Source: Streptomyces solicavernae
Lineage (GTDB): Bacteria > Actinomycetota > Actinomycetes > Streptomycetales > Streptomycetaceae
Reading direction: 5' to 3'
Length of the DNA: 64,000 nt
Assembly: GCF_029968095.1 (NCBI RefSeq)
Contig: NZ_JASCIR010000004.1
Coordinates: forward strand, 1-64,000
The notes below the pieces were generated by a model. The model saw only the letters and a program-made list of their open reading frames with translations, was not told where the DNA came from and ran no database searches. A program made the position numbers and the translations under genes. How positions within the stretch are numbered: the first letter of the stretch is position 1; the number at the start of each line of letters is the position of its first letter. Below, one piece after another: positions 60,590 to 64,000 of the stretch.

Positions 60590-61552
60590 ATGTTCGCCGC
60601 ATACGCCGCCCGTATCGACCGTGACCAGCCGCTGAACGGCCTTGAGTTGGGGGAGCGCCCGGCCCCCGAGGAACGCCCCGGCTGGACGACCGTCAACGTC
60701 AGGGCCGCCTCCCTCAACCACCACGACCTCTGGTCCCTGCGAGGCGTCGGCCTCGGTGAGGACAAGCTTCCGATGATCCTCGGCTGTGACGCCGCCGGGG
60801 TCGACGCGGACGGCAACGAGGTCGTGCTGCACTCCGTCATCGGCCAGTCCGGGCACGGCGTCGGCCCGGACGAGCCCCGCTCGATCCTGACCGAGCGCTA
60901 CCAGGGCACCTTCGCCGAGCAGGTCTCCGTACCGACCTGGAACGTGCTGCCCAAGCCCAAGGAGCTCAGCTTCGCCGAGGCCGCCTGTCTGCCGACCGCC
61001 TGGCTGACCGCGTACCGCATGCTGTTCACCAACGCCGGCGTACGGCCCGGGGATTCGGTGCTCGTGCAGGGCGCGGGCGGCGGCGTCGCCACGGCCGCGA
61101 TCGTGCTCGGCAAGGCGGCGGGCCTGAAGGTCTTCGCCACCAGCCGCGACGAGGCCAAGCGCAAGCGGGCCCTGGAGCTCGGCGCCGTGGAGGCCGTGGA
61201 GTCGGGCGCCCGGCTGCCGCAGCGGGTGGACGCGGTGATCGAGACGGTCGGCGCGGCCACCTGGTCGCACTCCGTGAAGTCGCTGCGGCCCGGCGGCACC
61301 CTGGTGATCTCCGGCGCGACCAGCGGCGACCGGCCCTCGCACGCCGAGCTGACCCGGATCTTCTTCCTGGAGCTGAAGGTCGTCGGCTCGACGATGGGCT
61401 CCAAGGACGAGCTGGAGGACCTGCTCGCGTTCTGCGCCAACACCGGCATCCGCCCGGTCATCGACGAGGAACTTCCCCTGGACCGGGCCCGCGAGGGCTT
61501 CGAGCGGATGGCGGACGGGGGGCAGTTCGGCAAGATCGTGCTGACGGTCTGA
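60590..61552 (+). CDS. Zinc-independent MDR-superfamily oxidoreductase
   Basis: This 320-aa protein of the quinone-oxidoreductase/alcohol-dehydrogenase-like superfamily has the Rossmann motif VLVQGAGGGVATAAIVLGKAAG, the early ASLNHHDLWSLRG and a late GSTMGSKDELEDLL. The typical catalytic Zn ligands are not obvious. It probably uses NADPH; the substrate is unknown. The start rests on a leaderless promoter rather than a ribosome site. Confidence 0.86.
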   Translation: MFAAYAARIDRDQPLNGLELGERPAPEERPGWTTVNVRAASLNHHDLWSLRGVGLGEDKLPMILGCDAAGVDADGNEVVLHSVIGQSGHGVGPDEPRSILTERYQGTFAEQVSVPTWNVLPKPKELSFAEAACLPTAWLTAYRMLFTNAGVRPGDSVLVQGAGGGVATAAIVLGKAAGLKVFATSRDEAKRKRALELGAVEAVESGARLPQRVDAVIETVGAATWSHSVKSLRPGGTLVISGATSGDRPSHAELTRIFFLELKVVGSTMGSKDELEDLLAFCANTGIRPVIDEELPLDRAREGFERMADGGQFGKIVLTV

Positions 61553-61571
61553 ACCGCCCCTTCCGCCGACC

Positions 61572-61601
61572 GGCCCGGCCCCTTCGTACGGGGGCCGGGC
61601 C
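61572..61601. terminator. Hairpin terminator followed by T residues
   Basis: An 11-bp stem GGCCCGGCCCC/GGGGCCGGGCC with an 8-nt loop is followed by CTTT, 20 nt after the MDR stop. Confidence 0.85.
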
Positions 61602-61611
61602 TTTCGCGTAT

Positions 61612-61722
61612 CCCGCACTCGTGTCCGGTACGCATCCCGCACTCGTATCCCGCACTCGTATCCCGTACTCGTATCCCGTACTCGTATCCCGTACTCGTAT
61701 CCGGTCCTCGTCTCCCGTACGC
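61612..61722. repeat. 13-bp tandem repeat
   Basis: About eight copies of ACTCGTATCCCGT (some with GC for TA) lie between the MDR terminator and the HTH-gene operators. Confidence 0.92.
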
Positions 61723-61727
61723 GATGT

Positions 61728-61771
61728 GTCAATCGTGGTTGACGATGCCGGGATGTCAACGTAAGTTGACA
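61728..61771 (+). promoter_or_regulatory. Two 16-bp palindromic operators upstream of the HTH gene
   Basis: GTCAATCGTGGTTGAC (61728-61743) and GTCAACGTAAGTTGAC (61755-61770) share the form GTCAA-N6-TTGAC; the second extends to TGTCAAC-N4-GTTGACA. They are 27 bp apart and the last ends 3 nt before the HTH-gene ATG. Autoregulation is inferred. Confidence 0.75.
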
Positions 61772-61773
61772 GC

Positions 61774-61983
61774 ATGACCGAGGCAACGGATCTCGCCGAG
61801 CGAGCCGGAGATCGTGACCCACGCGTCGGGCTGCGGGCCGTCGCCGCGCTGCGGCGGCTGCTCGAACAGCTGGAGTCCGTCCAGGTGCGCAGCGCCCGGA
61901 ATCAGGGCTGGTCGTGGCAGGAGATCGCCGCCGAGCTGGGCGTCAGCAGGCAGGCCGTGCACAAGAAGTACGGGAGGCAGTGA
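61774..61983 (+). CDS. Small HTH protein
   Basis: This 69-aa protein ends in a clear helix-turn-helix (WSWQEIAAELGVSRQAVHKKYGRQ) after a helical N-terminal part (RAVAALRRLLEQLE). It probably binds the paired palindromes directly upstream. Its stop overlaps the next start as TGATG, so it is coupled to the Clp-N protein. Small HTH genes paired with Clp-N-domain genes recur in Streptomyces, but their function is unknown to me. Confidence 0.85.
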   Translation: MTEATDLAERAGDRDPRVGLRAVAALRRLLEQLESVQVRSARNQGWSWQEIAAELGVSRQAVHKKYGRQ

Positions 61984-62531
61984 TGTTCGAGAGGTTCACG
62001 CGCGGGGCGCGGGACGTGGTGGAGGGCGCGGTCGGGCACGCCGAGCGGGCCGACGACGCCGAGGTCACCGCGGAGCATCTGCTCCTCGCCCTCCTCGACG
62101 CCGAGGGGACGAAGGCCGCGTACGCCCTCGCGGCCCTCGGTGTGACGGGCCGGCGCGAGGCGGTCGTCGCCGCGCTCGCCGAGGCGCGGCGGCGCGGGGG
62201 AGTGTCGGCGGCCGACGAGGAAGCCCTGGCCGGGCTCGGGATCGACGTCGGGGCGATCGTCTCGTGCGTCGAACAGGCGCATGGGGAGGGGGCGTTGGGG
62301 CGCGAGCGCACGCGCACGAAGCGCCGGTTCACCGGGCACCGCCCGTTCGCCCGCGAGTCCAAGGACGTCCTGGAGCAGGCGCTGCGGGTCGCGATCGGCC
62401 GCGGGGACCGGACCATCGGCGATGAGCATCTGCTGCTGGCGTTGGCCGTACGGCCGGGGGTCGCGCGGGATGTGCTGGGGGCGTACGGGTCTTCTTACGA
62501 TGCGGTGGTGCGGGTGTTGGGGACGGGCTGA
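61983..62531 (+). CDS. Clp N-terminal-domain protein without ATPase
   Basis: This 182-aa protein contains two ClpA/B-type N-domain repeats (GHAERADDAEVTAEHLLLALL and VAIGRGDRTIGDEHLLLALA) and no AAA+ module. It may be a free-standing adaptor or substrate binder for Clp protease. GGGAGG precedes the ATG. It is coupled to the upstream HTH gene. Role inferred only. Confidence 0.88.
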   Translation: MFERFTRGARDVVEGAVGHAERADDAEVTAEHLLLALLDAEGTKAAYALAALGVTGRREAVVAALAEARRRGGVSAADEEALAGLGIDVGAIVSCVEQAHGEGALGRERTRTKRRFTGHRPFARESKDVLEQALRVAIGRGDRTIGDEHLLLALAVRPGVARDVLGAYGSSYDAVVRVLGTG

Positions 62532-62539
62532 TTCGTCCC

Positions 62540-62625
62540 CTGAATTGAACCCCTCCGGCGATAAATTGAGCCCCTCCGGCGATTGAGGAGCGGGGTCCGG
62601 GGGCGGAGCCCCCTGGGGGCGGGGT
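62540..62625. repeat. CCCCTCCGGCGATTGAGGAG-type dispersed repeat
   Basis: Two copies of CCCCTCCGGCGAT precede the palindrome-rich GAGGAGCGGGGTCCGGGGGC and GGAGCCCC. This sequence type is common in Streptomyces intergenic regions from memory and may act as a transcription terminator between these convergent genes. Confidence 0.7.
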
Positions 62626-62628
62626 GCC

Positions 62629-63564
62629 TCAGTCCCCGTCCGCCCCCCGCAGTACCACCCCGATATGCGCCGCCGCGGCGGACAAGTGACGGCGTGCGTC
62701 GCGGAGTTGGGCCTCCGTCACCCCGTGGTCGCGGGCCGCGTCGCGGATGTCGTCGCGGAAGCGGTCCAGGAGGCGGTCCAGGTCGCGGGCCGGGTCGCCG
62801 GTGGAGACCGCGTCCTGCGTGGCCCACTCCGGCTCGGCCACGGACCCGGGGGCCGGCCGGGGCCTGCCGAAGCGGCCGAACTCCTTGGTGATCTCGGCCA
62901 GTCCCTCCCGGAGCCCCGTCGGCCAGTCCCCGCGCGTGAAGTGGTCCTGCACCTGGTCCTGTACGCGCTTCGCGATCCGCTGGACCTCGTCGCGCGCCTC
63001 GTCCTCGGCCTCCTTGGCCTGGCGGCGGGCGCGCTGCGCCTCCTCGCGGGCCCGGCGCGACTCGTCCTTCGCGCGGCGGGCCTGCTCCTTCCACTCCTGC
63101 TTCGCGCGGCGCAGCTCCTCCTTCGCCGCCCGCCAGGACTCCGGCTCGCCCTGCGCGGTCGTGCTGCCGGACCCCCGCCGCGTCTCGTTCGCCGCGGCCC
63201 GCATCTCGCGCCGCAGGTCACCGGCGGCGCCGCGGACGTCGTCCCGGATCTCGGCGGCCAGCTCCGCTACGGACTCGCGGATCTCCAACTCCAGGTCCGC
63301 CAACTCGCCGCTGCGGTCCGCCAGTTCGGCCCGGCCCGCGTCGGTGATCGAGTAGACCTTGCGGCCGCCCTCGGTGGTGTGCGTGACCAGCCCCTCGGCC
63401 TCCAGCTTCGCCAGGCGCGGGTAGACGGTGCCCGCCGAGGGCGCGTACAGGCCCTGGAAGCGCTCCTCCAGGAGCCGGATCACCTCGTAGCCGTGGCGCG
63501 GCGCCTCGTCGAGGAGCCCCAGGAGGTAGAGGCGCAGGCGGCCGTGGGCGAAGACGGGGGGCAT
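62629..63564 (-). CDS. PadR-family regulator with long coiled coil
   Basis: This 311-aa protein has an N-terminal PadR winged helix (LYLLGLLDEAPRHGYEVIRLLEERF ... AGTVYPRLAKLEAEGLV). A very long charged region (residues about 90-220, Ala/Arg/Glu/Lys-rich with RRAREEAQRARRQ) is predicted to be coiled coil, unusual for PadR. A C-terminal helical domain follows. The ATG is one base from the DUF4097 stop, so the two are coupled. It may control the neighbouring DUF4097 gene. Confidence 0.86.
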   Translation of the reverse strand: MPPVFAHGRLRLYLLGLLDEAPRHGYEVIRLLEERFQGLYAPSAGTVYPRLAKLEAEGLVTHTTEGGRKVYSITDAGRAELADRSGELADLELEIRESVAELAAEIRDDVRGAAGDLRREMRAAANETRRGSGSTTAQGEPESWRAAKEELRRAKQEWKEQARRAKDESRRAREEAQRARRQAKEAEDEARDEVQRIAKRVQDQVQDHFTRGDWPTGLREGLAEITKEFGRFGRPRPAPGSVAEPEWATQDAVSTGDPARDLDRLLDRFRDDIRDAARDHGVTEAQLRDARRHLSAAAAHIGVVLRGADGD

Positions 63565-63565
63565 G

Positions 63566-64000
63566 TCAGAGCACCTTCCCGGTCGTGCTGTCACCGGCGG
63601 GCGGAGTGTCCGCCGGGGGCGTGTCCGTAGGAGGATTGTTCCCGTCCGCTTGTGGACCCGGTGCGCCGGGGGTGGGGCCCTCGCCGTGCGTCCCGTACGC
63701 GTCCGGCTGTGGGCGGCGCAGCAGGGCGATGGCGCCGGAGACGGTGGTGGCCTTGAGGGTGCCGGTGCCGGCGCCGAGGCGGCCGGTGATCCGCTTCGTG
63801 CCCCAGCCGCCGCCGACCCGCAGGTCCTCGAACGCGTTGGAGACCGTGCCGCTGGTCGTGTCCGCCTCCACGACCGCGTCCGCCGGGTGCGGGAGCCGGA
63901 TCGCGATCTCGCCGGAGACGCTGGACAGCCGTACGTCCGGGGCGCGGTCCGAGCCGTCCAGGTCCACGATCATGTCGCCGCTGACGGACTCCGCCCGTAC
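63566..64000 (-). CDS. DUF4097-family protein, 3' part
   Basis: The window holds the last 144 codons of this gene; the 5' end lies beyond base 64000. Repeated beta-strand signatures (SVSGDMIVDLDG, SVSGEIAIRLPHP, TTSGTVSNAFEDL, TVSGAIALLRR) identify a DUF4097/adhesin-like beta-helix domain. The tail after residue about 105 is Pro/Thr/Asp-rich. A role in envelope response is often assumed for PadR-DUF4097 pairs but is not shown. Confidence 0.83.
   Translation of the reverse strand, partial: VRAESVSGDMIVDLDGSDRAPDVRLSSVSGEIAIRLPHPADAVVEADTTSGTVSNAFEDLRVGGGWGTKRITGRLGAGTGTLKATTVSGAIALLRRPQPDAYGTHGEGPTPGAPGPQADGNNPPTDTPPADTPPAGDSTTGKVL

Overview
The window is a piece of a high-GC actinobacterial chromosome, almost certainly Streptomyces. 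GC is very high throughout, GTG starts are common, and the gene content is diagnostic: sigR-rsrA, nrdABS under a cobalamin riboswitch, dasR-dasABCD-nagB, wblE, sigH with its anti-sigma factor, and Ni-superoxide dismutase with its maturation protease. From about 6 kb onward the order matches, as far as I recall, the core-chromosome block around SCO5208-SCO5262 of S. coelicolor. I could not run an alignment.

Layout. 0.2-3.2 kb: initiator tRNA and a minus-strand nitrate/sulfonate/taurine-type ABC importer. 3.4-5.5 kb: divergent catR/catA with the operator inside the promoter spacer. 5.5-13.3 kb: CBS-domain protein, hisN, TetR, SMR pump, rsgA, aroA, M50 protease, SRAP protein, small alpha/beta hydrolase. 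13.3-17.7 kb: sigR (with its own promoter and an upstream alternative start), rsrA, then two overlapping membrane HD-domain proteins. 18-24.7 kb: a conserved TPR-like protein, def, and the class Ia ribonucleotide reductase operon nrdA-nrdB-nrdS behind a B12 riboswitch. 24.9-26.8 kb: solute:sodium symporter with its DUF3311 partner. 27-33.7 kb: dasR, the chitobiose importer dasABC, dasD and nagB, with dre operators. 33.8-40.7 kb: TetR, a PdtaS-like kinase, wblE, lipid kinase, a small membrane protein, sigH-ushX, and a zf-UBP protein. 40.8-44.3 kb: antiporter, PLP enzyme, amidase. 44.6-47.1 kb: a family 2B encapsulin shell gene translationally coupled to a polyprenyl diphosphate synthase, the most remarkable system here. 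47.5-52.9 kb: a more variable stretch (GNAT, RibD-like, YCII, ATP-grasp, MarR, CMD, a decayed methyltransferase, an intact methyltransferase). 53-54.7 kb: sodN, sodX and a CGNR regulator. 54.8-64 kb: methyltransferase, amino-acid ABC importer, malic enzyme, MDR oxidoreductase, an HTH/Clp-N pair, PadR, and the 3' part of a DUF4097 gene.

Themes. Oxidative and thiol stress (catR/catA, sigR/rsrA, sodN/sodX, wblE, sigH) and GlcNAc sensing (dasR regulon) dominate the known biology. Two sequence-level patterns recur. At least nine genes have a TAnnnT hexamer 6-7 nt upstream of the start codon and little or no Shine-Dalgarno sequence, which suggests leaderless mRNAs. Many intergenic gaps hold short direct tandem repeats, and in several of them the repeat unit contains a copy of the upstream gene's stop codon.
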